Shown piece by piece: positions 12,179-24,578 of a DNA stretch of 64,000 nt. The notes under the pieces were generated by a model. The model was given only the letters and a program-made list of their open reading frames with translations, ran no database searches and was not told where the DNA came from. The stretch is from Phoronis australis (Eukaryota > Phoronida > Phoronidae), in contig NMRA01000959.1 of the NCBI GenBank assembly GCA_002633005.1, positions 1 through 64,000 of the forward strand. The letters run 5' to 3'. How positions within the stretch are numbered: position 1 is the first letter of the stretch; each line of letters starts with the position of its first letter. The position numbers and the translations under genes were made by a program.

Positions 12179-14860
12179 AAACAATTTTAGAAACACTAAA
12201 TTCGTATTCATGCAACTCTCATGCCACAAAGCGTTCAATGGGTGATTAATACTCCATAAGGCTTCAGAATCACTATCACTCTGAGTGTAATAATTATTGT
12301 AATTTTTACCTTGTCTTAAAGATTGGGCAATCGTAGTTTCGAGTCTATCTTACGATTATCTTGTGTTTCGAGCTTGACTTGACAAATCACTGAGTCCTGC
12401 GCAACGAAAATTGTCTAGGAAAACAAACGTAAATATACCAAAGGATGCAACTTTTCGTTGTAGCGCGCCTGACTTGTGTTCTGGTTTCGATTATTTGTGA
12501 TCGGATAATGCTGTTAGACTTTAAACAGTAACTACGAACTTGCGTCGTTATCAAAATTCTTATTTTCAAAGGACCATGGGAGAAATTATCATGTTCTTTG
12601 CAACTTTGGCTAAAACTCCCAAGGATATGTCCGGGTTTTATCTTTCCATGATGCGCACTGGAATGGCTACTTTTGCAAGCCAAATTTTTCATTTTTTTAA
12701 ATTTTATTTCACGGCTATAGGTGTCAGAAGGACTACTTCTCACAAATGAGGACAAAACTTGTCATTCGGGTCGAATTTAATTCGAGGCAGGTAGTAGATG
12801 TCGAAAGTGGTTCTAGGACTGGAGTTGAATAGATTTAAGGGGCCAAATTTCTGCCGGCATCCACCCTGGACAATAGGTCCGTGCTTATGTAAACGACCAG
12901 TTGAGTTGTCAGGTGCTGGTGAAAAACAAATCGGGTAGGTGATCCGTACGAATCGGATTTTTGCTGCAACTAACTTGACATGTTGTTTTTGATTCGGCAT
13001 TGAAGCTGCGACACAATCAAGTTTTTTGGCTAATGTAAATGTAGGATTAAATGGATAAATCAGTTCAACTCGTAGAATTCGTAGTTGTTCACATGAATTT
13101 TAGTTTCGAGTTGAGATGTATAGGATTTTTGGCTCAACCCTTATGTAATATTTTCTCATAATCCCTGGGCCTACGTCTACAACACATGCCAAGCCACAGC
13201 TATGTAAAAAATTCAGCAAGAGACTAGTTTTGCCATTTGTCACGATTTCAGAAGCTCTTATCTAGTAGCATGCTAAATCGTGAAATATAGAATTCATACC
13301 ACCAAAATATTTTAACTTTCTTTTCGCTATTGATATCAATGACAACAAATGTGATCAATAATGATTAGTTTTGAAAATTGAAGTAATCTGAGCACTTCAC
13401 ATATTTTTTACTTACCAGTGAATTTTAGTGACTTTTAGTAGGGTTCAAACTTTAGCTGCATAATGGCTGTTACTTAACCCTTTTTGTGATATTGATATCG
13501 AACTGCTTGCCAAGCACATTGCTTTCAACCCTGAGTGCACATTTTTATTTTATGGAAATAATGTGAGAAACTGTAGTGTTTTAATTGATGGCCTTGCCAT
13601 CACCTGGGAAATCCTCACAATGTAAACTCAACGTCATATCCACCATTTATCTCCTAGTCTATTCCAAATGGGTAAATTCAGTCAATTTTCATGAACCGTT
13701 TTGACCTTTCTTGGGTTTTATATTTAACTCCAACGGTATTGTTCGAACGTACAGTGTATTAAACAAATCCAGTCAAAATTTGTTGAAATTGCAAAACGGG
13801 CCTAAATGGGTGAAATGTTTTTTCATTTGTACAGAGTATTTATAAAATTCAATTTAACTTCAGTTTTGGATATCAAGTCACTCTCTTCTGTTTTTTCAAA
13901 AATACTTTTTATATTACACTTTTTATACTTCGTGCTGGCCCTGTGATCAGGGAATGGACTTAAGTCATTCTTGCGTTAATTAATATCAAGAATATCTGTG
14001 GGATTGTTGCCTTCTCTCTAACATCCAGCCGGGGGTGAGCAAACTCGGTATGTGCGTGTGAGAAATTTGATCTCCGACTCTGGAGATTGGTCATGGTGGA
14101 GAAGTTGGTATAGTTAACTATCTATCTGGCTGCTGGAAGAATATAGACGAAATCACGTGTTGTCAAGTATACTACTGTAAACTCACTTTTCATCACAAAA
14201 ACAACTTTGGACTCACTTGGACCACATGCGGTTGTGAATTTGAAAGTGATACCACGGCTTTTAACTGACGGTTGGATATGGTTTAAGGCCAGTCTACACA
14301 AGTTGTGACGTAATACTATGACAGTTTCAATATGAACTGAACGTCTGTGGTACGATTACAGTGAAAAACCGTGCATCCAAATGTCGTTTGGGTTCATTGC
14401 ATTTTCTCACGGAAACAAACTGTACTTGCAACGAGAAACTTCTTACTCGTAACATGTATCATAAAATGAGATATGAACATGAGACTTAAAATGCACTAGT
14501 CACTTTTGGAAGTGCTTTATCCTGTCTTGTATTGATTGCCAAATGCACCGCCAACTCAAGTCACAGGAAATATGTACACGGGGCACTTCTGAATTTGATG
14601 GTCCCTAACTGTGGTGGCCGAGCTTTGATGTAGATCTACCATTTTTTATGCAGCAGTGTAACCTCCATCCCGGAATTTGTCATTAATTTTATGTAATTGA
14701 ACGTACCGTATAACAATTTTCATCGCCTGTGCATCCGTTACACATATGCCAACTCCTTATATTTTAACACCACGCGTTTCATCAACATATTTAAGTTTCT
14801 GTTTCATTTTCGGTGTGAATATCGCGTGGTGAGTTCTGATAATGTATGCATGACTCACAT
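12179..14860. other. Intergenic, no gene recognised
   Basis: AT-rich, with short frames on both strands (12387-12755 minus is the longest). No recognisable domain and no convincing exon boundary. Confidence 0.5.
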
Positions 14861-14912
14861 TCTTATCATAAAAGGAGGCTAGTACTTTTATCATAGAAGG
14901 AGGCTAGTACCG
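14861..14912. repeat. Short direct repeat (2 x ~26 bp)
   Basis: The word 'ttatcataaaaggaggctag' is followed directly by 'ttatcatagaaggaggctag', each followed by 'tac'. It is a recent small tandem duplication. Confidence 0.8.
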
Positions 14913-17900
14913 TTACGTCTTCTGTACGTCGTCTGGTTACAGTGAAAATCTACTTAACAGTGCCACACTGCTGTGTCTCTTCTTGCACGAAACACAAACA
15001 AGTGAATATCTGTGGTTAACGTCATCCCTTCAAAATTGCGTAAATTAGTACATCTTTCTGATTCAATAGGTCAGAATGAGGTATTGTTTGCATCATTGCA
15101 TGACTGCATGTTTATTTATGAAATGATTTATTCGTCAACCTGAGGGGGCTTCTGTGTCGTGCTTGTTGTAGCATGGACACGCTTAGGCGGTATATGATTA
15201 CCCACAATTCCCCTTGCTGGTCACAGTATCTCGTGATATGACTCGTGTAAGCAGCATAATGCTACCCACGTACATTCTTTTACATTGCTACAACATTTAG
15301 TCAGTGGCGGATTTAAGGAGTACCAAAGGAGCCCTTTCCTCTTTAATTTCTTTCAGATTCCATTTCAATGTGCTGGAGTGCTTAGTATCTGACAGGCAAA
15401 ATCCTGGCAAATACACTGTCCTGGCCATACATAATCAAAATCCTGGATCCGCCTCTGTTAGTACTGGCGAATATTGCTTATCATAGCTTCTTGTTGGTTA
15501 AAGTAAGGATACCGACGTCATAACATTCAGTTAATCCATATGATTGCATTTTGGAAAACCCCTTCCAGTGAGTTACCGGGTAGGCCTACTGCGAATACCT
15601 TTGACTTGAGCAGTGTTATTTTATTATAAGAGGCAAAGATCGACGTGATCCCCGATCGAGTGGCTTAACCCCACACGAGTAGAGTTCATAAAAGCGTGTG
15701 TGCAAGTGTAGGCGATGTGGTCGGTATACTTCCGACCAAGGCACGTGCATTGATGCCCACACACGGAATTTGTGTGTCGTTCATCATGTTTCCACTTTTA
15801 CTCGGTTCACCTTTCGGTTCACTTTCAAGTGGCGCCGCGTAAGAGATTAACTGCTCAAGATGCAAATGACCTCAACTAAATCTGCGTTCTTTAATGAGGC
15901 ACACTACATGTACTAATGATAATGGAACCTTAATTCTGCTACAGATTTTTAATCTGCTAATTCACATCGGGATTAGTACCAGCACACAAAAGTAAGAACA
16001 AAAAATACCAACTTTGACGTTGTTCTCCCCAAAATTACTTACCTGCAAGTACTAGAAGAAACTAAGAACAGACTCAGAATGCTCGTTCGGTCTAGATTTT
16101 AGAATTGCGGTCATAGCACACAACTTAGGAGCTACTTTTTTGGCAAATTTGAACTGTCTGATAGCTTCCCAAAATTACATATGGATTCTCAGGCGGCAAG
16201 GCGACTTTAAACGATTGGCAGCCATCATTTGGATGGAAACCACACTGTACGTCACGGTTACAAAAAAAAATGCTTTTCTCGGTCAAAAACACAACTAAAT
16301 CAGTTTCCTGGCAATTGGTTCCAAACAATTTAATCAAACGACCCGCCAAACCTCATACACACAATGACTTTAAATTCTAGACAGTGCTCTGCTGCTACAG
16401 CCTACAGTAACTGTTCAGTGGTGCCTAAGGTCTAAATAAACAGTAGATGCCTGTGTATTCTGCCAAGATAAAGGAAATGGGGTGGGTCTGATTTGACGGC
16501 AGTTTTCTGGAGGAAATGGGTATTGATTAAAACGACTGATATTCGGTACTTCCTTGAAGTTCTTTTGAGTATATACCTCCATGACGAAATCCAAAACCAT
16601 CGCATATGTGTCCGGTATTTTGTAGATAACTGACCTCCTGCAACAATATGAGTTTGCAATAACTGTAAACGGGTATCCGGCGCTTCCTCATCAAATGTGA
16701 GTTTCGGAACACTCTGAACATCGACGTCTAAATTATCGCTTACTCACAGGCTTCTGTGGCTGACATATACACATGCATTTACCTACACCTGTACATACAT
16801 ATATATTTGTATCAAATGTTTTGGCATTGGCACTTGCCTATTTTTATAAAAACAAGATAAAAACTTATCCAACTGCTTTAGAATTTTCAAATTAAACTCA
16901 ACATATTTATTTTGTCAAATTTATCAGGAAAAGTAAACCTTAAGAATAATTAACGTCACCAACACCACTGTACAGCTGTCATCAAACGACAAATGTTGAA
17001 CTTTGATCATCTTTAGTACAGTAATTCAGACATTGAAGCATTGAGGAATGTCATTTTGGCATTAGTTTTTGTGTCAAATTGAAAAACGTTTACCACACGG
17101 ACATATCCTCTTTTAGATTGTGCGTAACTGGACACATAACCATTTTATAAATTTGCGCTAAGAATTCTCCAGTTCAGGAATGTCTCCAAAAATTTGGACC
17201 CCAAAATGTGTGGTGAAATTGATTTTTCTTGAGCGTGATATTTGGAGCGGTGGCGATTCTCCTTTTTATATGTCTCAAATTCCAAATACTTCATTTCTTG
17301 TTACATGTTCTTAAAACAGACTTGGAAGTTCATCATCAATACTGCCGCCAATGCATGTGGGTTTGTGATGGACAATTGAGCGCAAATATGCAAAACTGGA
17401 GACAATCTCTGTCTTCAACCACAATACAAGAGTTTTTTAATTACAGCGATTTATACTTTTTCAACTGAGGTAGTTATAATCTAATGTTTCAATGTTGGAA
17501 AACATTTCACATATCGTTTTCTCTGTGTGGATGTTTGTAAGTTGCAAGCCATGTCGTTTTCTCGCAGATCAGATACAGTCTGGAGACACCCTATGTCTCC
17601 TTTCCCAACCCTGTTACACGGAATTGAAAACTTCCACGGGTTTCTACTACAAGCACTAGACTCAGCATTCAGTTAACGTTTCCACAATCACTCAGGCCAT
17701 TTTGCTCTTATTTCCCTGCTTGAGAGGTCTTTCACTCATCGTGACACCAGCATCTTCCTGTAACACTGACTGTTTGCGATAGATTAGTTGTGGTTTTGTC
17801 ACAAAATTTTTTATTAATTAGGATTTCCATGTTCTCAAATTTGATACACTTGTTTGCAAGATCATTGACTCGTGAGGCAGGCCATGTCTGTAATTTCAAG

Positions 17901-18290
17901 AAGCATAGAATTGTGAGCAGAAGCCTAGACCTGAATGTAACAAGGGGTAGAAATCTCGACACCCTTTTGCTGTGTCAATAATTCATGCACTCCTATAATA
18001 ATTCATCTTCTCTACTGTGTCACAGCTGGCACAAATCTCCTGTTTGGTTTGAGAAGCACAAAACTATTCAGGAAGCAACCATCAAGCTGATGGAGGAAGT
18101 ATAAATGTGACTTGTTGCACAGAAAAATCGGTGCTTAAAATTCATGTTGAAAAAATGTGAATCCCAAGAAATTGTGTCTGCGTCTTTTCGAAGAGTTGTC
18201 AAACCCCAATAAAATGGTCTTATCATTGGGTTTTTGCAGGTGAATTATTCCACCTGCCACGTGATAAGCAATCGAATAGTTGTTATCAGA
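14913..18290. other. Intergenic, no gene recognised
   Basis: No domain-bearing frames. Three overlapping short minus-strand frames at 16415-16721 are shadows of one AT-rich stretch. Confidence 0.5.
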
Positions 18291-18324
18291 CGTACCATTT
18301 TATTCCACCGGAAAATTCGCCAGG

Positions 18325-18686
18325 ATGCAAGGTAAGGATCGTTGGACATGTTCATTCCTCATACTGTATACGGCACCACGCATCCGTCAGTATCACATTT
18401 TCGGGGTCTAACCAATATATTGACATCGGAGAAAATGCATTATTGTTTATTCTTGTGGTAAAAGTGAATCTTTTGAAAATTTGATATTTTTGTTTCGATT
18501 TTCTACGTGCGTTTATTTTTTGAAAACTAATTGGGTTTTCAAATTCATTCGTCCTCCTGAATATTCACGAGAAGTTGTCAAAAGTTTGATGAATAATGTT
18601 CATAATTTGAAATATGATTTTTTTCTGTTCCAGCTTCTTTTCGTCATCACCTTAGGAGACATCATCGAATTTCGCACAGGCAATGA
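18325..18686 (+). other. Possible spliced transcript (weak)
   Basis: A strong donor (ATGCAAG|GTAAGG, exon end 18331) is followed by a strong acceptor with a pyrimidine tract (ttttttctgttccag, exon start 18634). Joined, the ATG at 18325 reads only 19 codons, rich in His and Arg, to a TGA at 18686. A further acceptor-like site (tttttcattcag) lies at about 19552. If real, this is more likely a non-coding RNA or a 5'UTR than a protein gene. Confidence 0.2.
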
Positions 18687-21498
18687 CGTCGATTTTATCA
18701 GATCGTATCCAAATTAACTTAAGTATCCATAGCCTACGGTACAGGTATGAACATCACATGACTTCAAAAAATTTAATTCAGAGAAACGCCATAATATTGC
18801 TCAACGAGGTGTAACAAATAGTAATGCGTATTTGATCCTGCGTGAATCGGTACGTCTGTGTGTCTACGATCGTTGAGAACAAATGCACCTAGTCAAGTCG
18901 CCGCGGTGGTCTAGTGTATGCTAAAATAAGTCATAAAATACAAGTTCCCGCTAATATCTTCAGTAACTTGATGTTTCTAACGTTTCGATCTCGTTCTCAT
19001 GTTGCCCTTTAACTATCGATACGTTTTTTATTTTCCATTTCGTAATGCCAAGATTTCCTTTTATCAGTCTCCCAGCCCTTAGAACGTTTAAAATGAACTG
19101 TCTTACTCACTGCTGGGTCCGCCTTTCTAATGACCTATTTTGACTTGATGTACAAAATTGCCACTAAATGGCACCCTTTCTGATTTCTATCAGTGTCAAA
19201 GAGTTTACTTTGTGCGTTTGAAATTCCACAAAAGTATTTTTATCAACTTTAATTTATCGCTGAATCATAGGATTTCCGGGTAGTCGGGTTACTTGTTTAA
19301 AGTCTTTGTGCGTGTGGATGTTTTAAAGCTACACCTTCCGTCAAACACCTGATCTTCCAGCGTCACCTACCGACAATGCAGCAGAGCTTGTCTTGGTTAT
19401 GTTCCCTGCTGCCAGAGTTCATTGATGTACCATGGCAACACGCCGTCAATCTCGTCGTCTGGGCCCACACATAGGAAACAAGGTTCCGTCTGAAATTTCA
19501 AGGGATGGAATTGTTTGAAGTAATCCTAGTATTTTTCATTCAGATTCCTACTGGTAACACTATTTGCGTTTCAACACTAATTTGCTGGGATTCCAAATCC
19601 CATCAAAATAACTCTGAGTGCAAGGTTGGTTTGATTATTGGTGACGTCATTAATTTTTCATCAATATATTTTGTATCTGTTATAATTATTTCTTTATTCC
19701 TATTTAATTAGTGTATTACTTCTCCATTGTATTACGTCATTGTGTATGGTTGAGGCAATACTGGGAAACAGGGCTGTCACTGAAGAGGTCACCTCACTTT
19801 AAATTTTATAAGAAATGAAAAAATAAATGGGGGCTTGAGCAACGTCTTGGTTTTACGACCTCATGAAGACACGACAGGTTATGCAGTCAGTTCGTGCTGT
19901 ATGACTGTGAAATACTTTCTCAGCAACGGATTAACCGATTTTTGTAATTTCTTACAGAATGCAGCTAGTGACTATGGTGAGAACATCGTGTATTGATGAG
20001 AGCCTATCAATACCCATGTAAAGTTGAAGACCTCGTGCTTTGCGCCACGGTATTACAGCGACGTTTTCAACTTAATTATTACCGTTTAATGATTACGAAT
20101 GGTTTGATTTCAGTGTCCGTGCACTGGTGCATGCGTATGTACAGAAATTGAAACTGACTCTTTTGTCGACACCTATTGGCAAAAGAGCAAACGATGTAAC
20201 AGTAAGGTAGCGAAGACAGTTGATCTTGTTTGTAATCAGGGTGAAAAGTTCACATAAACTCTCACGTGCGCCTAAAGTGTCTTGTTCCGCGAACACATCA
20301 TCACAGCAAAAAACAGCATCTCTTGGATTGTGAGGATGAAGTTTTGATAAGCGCTGATTTAAAGTCTATTTTGAAAGGTAATACCTGTAATTTTGGTAGT
20401 TACAGTATGTTAAAAGCATCGCTCCGAACCCACTAGTCCCATAAATTGTCAATTTTATGGAACTATTAGGCGTTTTGGCTTGCTTCTGCCTACGCCACCG
20501 CGAGAATCACTTTTTAATTAAAAAAACTGCAAATAGCAACCTCTTGCAAAGGTGTTCTATTGTGACCACTATTCAGTACAACTGTTAGCGGTCGTTGGTT
20601 GCTTGTGCTGGGACCTCGAAGTGACGCAACATGGCACGTTACTAAGACTTTGCTGGATCCTTGTAGATCACTACACCTGGAGTAAAAAAATCCATTGAAT
20701 TTGGGCTTTAAATTCATCGTTGTATTGATCATTTGTTATATATTTTCTAGCAAAAGGCGTAAACGCAAATAATCAGAAACATAACAAATATCGCTAACGA
20801 ATTTCTGTAATTGTCACATTGATGCTGGTCGCCTAGTTAATATTCTGTTTTCCTTAACTTTATTATTTTTTGTATATTTATTGTGATATTTACAGTGAGT
20901 GCAACCCTGTCGGTTTCAACTGCTTTCCATGAGCGCCCTAAGTAAAAACATACAGAGAAGTTGAGACAGACAAAGAGACTTTATAAAAGACAAGATTTGA
21001 ATAATAAATGATGAAAATAAACTGACGCGGAAACACTGATGAAACAAATTGGATTAAAACAAACAATAAATAGAAGATACTTAAACAACGAGGCAGCGTG
21101 ATTAAAAATATAATTAAGGTCTATAAGGAAATAGATCATAAAAGACAAACACTGGTGAATAATGGGTACACAATGCTTTAGTAAACCACATAATTATTAA
21201 GTGATTCATGTCCAGATTTAAATGTGAAAGTCCCTGCACGTCAGACAGATGTGATCAAAAAAGAATTTTTCAAAAATGTCATGTCCAAAAATTACCCCCG
21301 AGGCGAACACGCCTTTAAAAAATAAACCATTACTGAGAATGTAAAACTTTGTAAGCCTGAAGATTACTTCGATGTTATTATTTATTATGGGAAGATGACG
21401 TCTTCCAACTTGGTCATGAAAAATAACATTTCTTAAGTGAAAGTCCGCCCCGTTCCCCAGAGTAGTGTTGTTTGGGGGTTCCTGGGCCCTGTGAAAGA
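18687..21498. other. Intergenic, no gene recognised
   Basis: AT-rich. Short frames only, no domains recognised. Confidence 0.5.
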
Positions 21499-21672
21499 AT
21501 GTCAAACAATGTTGCATTGGTCGCACGGTTTGCAGTCTTACTCGTTTTAGCTATGCATCTTCAAAATGGCGCTACCCAGGATCATTTTCTGGAATATCAC
21601 GAACGAAAGATCATCCGTCAAGAAATTGTCGAAAACACGTCAATTCGTTACGTAGAGCATATTGTGCTGTGA
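21499..21672 (+). CDS. Candidate short secreted peptide or first exon (57 aa)
   Basis: From the ATG at 21499 a 57-codon frame runs to TGA at 21672. Residues 1-8 (MSNNVALV) lead into a hydrophobic core (FAVLLVLAM, about residues 11-19), then a polar stretch (HLQNGATQD) with a plausible signal-peptidase site near residues 24-26. The remaining ~31 residues are charged (EYHERKIIRQEIVENTSIR) and contain one N-x-S/T site and no cysteine. It could be a small secreted peptide or a signal-bearing first exon with a weak, unseen donor. I do not recognise the family. A frame of this length can arise by chance. The signal-peptide layout is the main support. Confidence 0.3.
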   Translation: MSNNVALVARFAVLLVLAMHLQNGATQDHFLEYHERKIIRQEIVENTSIRYVEHIVL

Positions 21673-21869
21673 TGGAAAGTACATTTATCGGAGTCTCGGT
21701 TGCTTGCACTTGAGAATCCTGCTTTGAAAGAGCAGCACACAGGGTCGCGCCGCACGTTACACATGTGTGCGTGTCATTCCTGTTACCCCTTTCATTTGCC
21801 ATTCTTTGCACCTTGCCCCACTGTGTACAAGCATATCTCCAGCATACATGTATGCTTATTGGTCGAATT

Positions 21870-21971
21870 CCTGGGTCGTTGTATTTCCTGGGTCGTTGTA
21901 TTTCCTGGGTCGTTGTATTTCCTGGGTCGTTGTATTTCCTGGGTCGTTGTATTTCCTGGGTCGTTGTATTT
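21870..21971. repeat. Perfect 17-bp tandem repeat, 6 copies
   Basis: Six identical copies of cctgggtcgttgtattt. The unit is not a multiple of three and contains no stop in any frame on either strand, so every reading frame stays open across it. The long frames overlapping 21611-22088 on both strands come from this and are not genes. Perfect identity points to recent expansion. Confidence 0.95.
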
Positions 21972-22361
21972 CGACTCCAAAATGAAGCAAGTATGTTTAG
22001 AAGCATCATGTACCTTTTAATCTTGTCTATTGGTCAGGTATTGTCTGTCCCCAATGATTGGATGAAATTTACTGGTCGTAGAATTTGAAATTGTATTCGC
22101 CATGAAGACAAAGCCGTTCCACACATTTATTCAAATGTATAGGCTGCAGCTGCACACTACCACTCAACTCACCCCGAACCAACTAGAATATAGAGTCTGG
22201 AATAACATTTATAGCAGATCATTTGCAGTAGGCCAATACAGAAATGAGGTGGAATGACATTGGATACGAATCCGTCACGTGACTTCAACTATTTAGACGA
22301 TGACCTGACCGATGGAATCATCCACCATAAGTGTCTGAGAAACAAATCATTTTGGTATCGC
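21972..22361. other. Intergenic
   Basis: No gene recognised between the 17-bp repeat and the transposon. Confidence 0.5.
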
Positions 22362-23776
22362 AGTAACACGGGTGAGAAACAACATGACCGCCGGTCCTCT
22401 TAAATCCGAACGGCTCACCCAAAACAGGACCTCCGGGGATCAAATGGGACCGTCGCACCAGAAAATGGCACTGACGCACCTAAAAACATGACCGCCCCAC
22501 CAGAAAACAGGACCGCCGGTGACTGAACATGATTACCGGTAGGCCTACACAGATCATAGAATGGAGCTATACTGTATGCAGGTCTCGTGCCGATTACTCC
22601 AACGAAATCTTTTCATTGAGCGCCACAGGACACTTCGCTTAGTAACACGCGGCGCTTTTGAGTTTTATCCACAAACCACCGCTTTTGAGCTAAATAATTA
22701 TAACTTTATCCACTGCGTAAATTTTAGAGCAAAATGAAAATCGTGTTCTCCAATTTGACGTTTTAGTCAAGAAAAAAAAAACGGGCGTACTGGTTCTCGG
22801 GTGAAGCATCATAACTAGCCTTTGTGCGGCAAAGCAGTATACTAAATATACAGCTTTGCGCCGACGTGGATAAAACACTGAACATGTAAAATCTTCACCG
22901 AATAAGTGTTATTAACGGCACTCTTCCTTGAGTAAACTAAATTATTTATCAGCGCTTGCGTTCTGTAGTTATTCTGCTGCTAAAATTGAGATGCGTTCTT
23001 TTAGGTCGGCTTACATTGACCAGTTCCTTAATTTTTTCACCGTTCAGTCAGCTCTTCATCTCTTCTACGAGGTTGCGAACATGGCGCAACAAATTATTGG
23101 AACTGGTTTCATTTCGTTATAAGTTTTTAGTATTTTAATACCAGCAAATCGAATTTCAGAACCAATCGTGCTGCTGCGAAGTTGAGCCATTATATTCCGA
23201 AAGATGTTGCAAAATTTTAGGACATGTCGTGTGCTCATGTCACGAGCGCGACAGACTTTTTTGTTACATTAGGCAAACAAATGACGTTCATTTGATTGTT
23301 TTTCACTCAAACGGCTGCAACCTGCAAGGTGAGTGTTGATTGACTCCTAGATTTTCCATGCGCCTGCTCCGCTCGCTAGCTCTATCTGTTGATATAAGTT
23401 TCACGACGAGGTGGCGAGCAGAACTACAAGTACATGTATACCACTAGGCTGTGGGAAATTTCGGGGATGTAACGGAGCTCAATAACGCAGTGCTACCAAG
23501 CTTTATTTTTGATTTTGGCGAGTCTTTACACAGCTAGCTGACCGGTTACGTAATCACAAGCAGTATCATACAAAGACATTTGATAACTACATATTGTCTG
23601 GCGGTCATGTTCAGTCCCCGACGGTCCTGTTTTCTGGTGGGCGGTCATGTTTTTAGGTGCGTCAGTCCCGTTTTCTGGTGCGACTGTCCCATTTGATTCC
23701 CCGGAGGTCCTGTTTTGGGTGTGTCAGTCCCGGACTTAGAGGACCGGCGGTCATGTTGTTTCTCACCCGTGAGTAA
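22362..23776. mobile_element. Non-autonomous DNA transposon with long TIRs and 5-bp TSD
   Basis: The element proper spans 22367-23771 (1,405 bp). It begins CACGGGTGAGAAACAACATG and ends with the reverse complement, and the inverted repeats extend about 165 bp each (22367-22533 and 23602-23771). The direct flank AGTAA (22362-22366 and 23772-23776) is a 5-bp target-site duplication. The TIRs consist of repeated GC-rich words such as 'gaccgccggtcc', 'aggacctccgg' and 'caccagaaaa'. A CAC terminus with a 5-bp duplication is typical of the Transib/RAG-like superfamily, whereas Chapaev makes 4 bp and CACTA makes 3 bp. No transposase is encoded inside, so assignment to Transib is inference. The interior contains a decayed segment of the 1.15-kb repeat family (23225-23505). 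Confidence 0.85.
23225..23505 (+). repeat. Diverged third copy of the 1.15-kb repeat, inside the transposon
   Basis: This plus-strand stretch aligns with the minus strand of 2395-2700 and 7750-8035. Shared words are 'cagacttttttgtta', 'gattgtttttcact.aaacgg', 'ctgcaac.tgcaag|gtgagtg', 'tagctcta' and 'aacg.agtg'. The splice donor is kept. Here the codon that is a stop in the other copies reads CAA, so the ancestral frame may have run into the donor. Confidence 0.65.
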
Positions 23777-24042
23777 TATAAGTGAAATCTATTTTAGATA
23801 ATTGTTTCATAAACGCTTACACAATAAAAGTGAGCACGCTTTAACATGAAAATATTCATGTCAGAGTTAGCTTGCGTCCCGTTTTGTAAACATATTTCAC
23901 AAAATGCAGGCAATGATTATTAACTTTTAACATGATCATTGTTCTCGGCATTCGATCGCTATGTCCGCTGCACTTTTTCTCATTCATGTATCTATAACAG
24001 ATGCGATCTTAATTCTAAATACGCTCTACTAAAACACGCATT

Positions 24043-24578
24043 TTTGAAACGAACGTAATGTAATGTGTCTTAAAACAAGCGTAGTGTAATGTGTCTAAAA
24101 ACAAGCGTAGTGAAATGTGTCTTGAAACAAGCGTAGTGTAATGTGTCTTGAAACAAGCGTAGTGTAATGTGTCTAAAAACAAGCGTAGTGTAATGTGTCT
24201 TGAAACAAGCGTAGTGTAATGTGTCTAAAAACAAGCATAGTGTAATGTGTCTTGAAACAAGCGTAGTGTTATGGGTCTTGAAACAAGCGTAGGGTAATGT
24301 GTCTTAAAACAAGCGTAGTGTAATGGGTCTTGAAACAAGCGTAATGTACATGTAATATGTCTAATAACAATCGTAGCGTAATGTGCCTAAAAACAATCGT
24401 AGTGCAATGTGTCTAAAAACAAGCGTAGTGTAATGTGTCTAAAAACAAGCGTAGTGTAATGTGTCTAAAAACAAGCGTAGTATAATGTGTCTAAAAACAA
24501 TCGTAGTGTAATGTGTCTAAAAACAAGCGTAGTGTAATGTATCTAAAAACATGCGTAGCGTAATAAGTCTAAAAACGC
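24043..24578. repeat. Minisatellite, 26-bp unit, ~20 copies
   Basis: The unit is 'gtgtctaaaaacaagcgtag' plus 'tgtaat', with a common variant 'cttgaaac' in place of 'ctaaaaac'. The variants cluster: 'ttgaaac' in the first half, 'taaaaac' in the second. Copies abut with no unique spacers, so this is not a CRISPR-type array. Confidence 0.95.

Noticed and set aside
12387-12755. 122-codon minus-strand frame
   Set aside because: Low-complexity Ser/Lys-rich product with no domain. Length is within what chance allows in this window.
18900-18935. tRNA-like start (gccgcggtggtctagtg)
   Set aside because: Only an A-box-like word. No B box or arms follow.
19553-19630. Plus-strand exon with C..C..W..C pattern
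   Set aside because: Good acceptor but a weak donor (CAAG|GTTGGT), and no joining frame with the upstream candidate exons.
21611-22088. Five long overlapping frames on both strands
   Set aside because: All are kept open by the 17-bp repeat, which lacks stops in every frame. No domain or splice support.
24043-24578. CRISPR-like array
   Set aside because: Units are contiguous 26-bp tandem copies without unique spacers, in a eukaryotic context.
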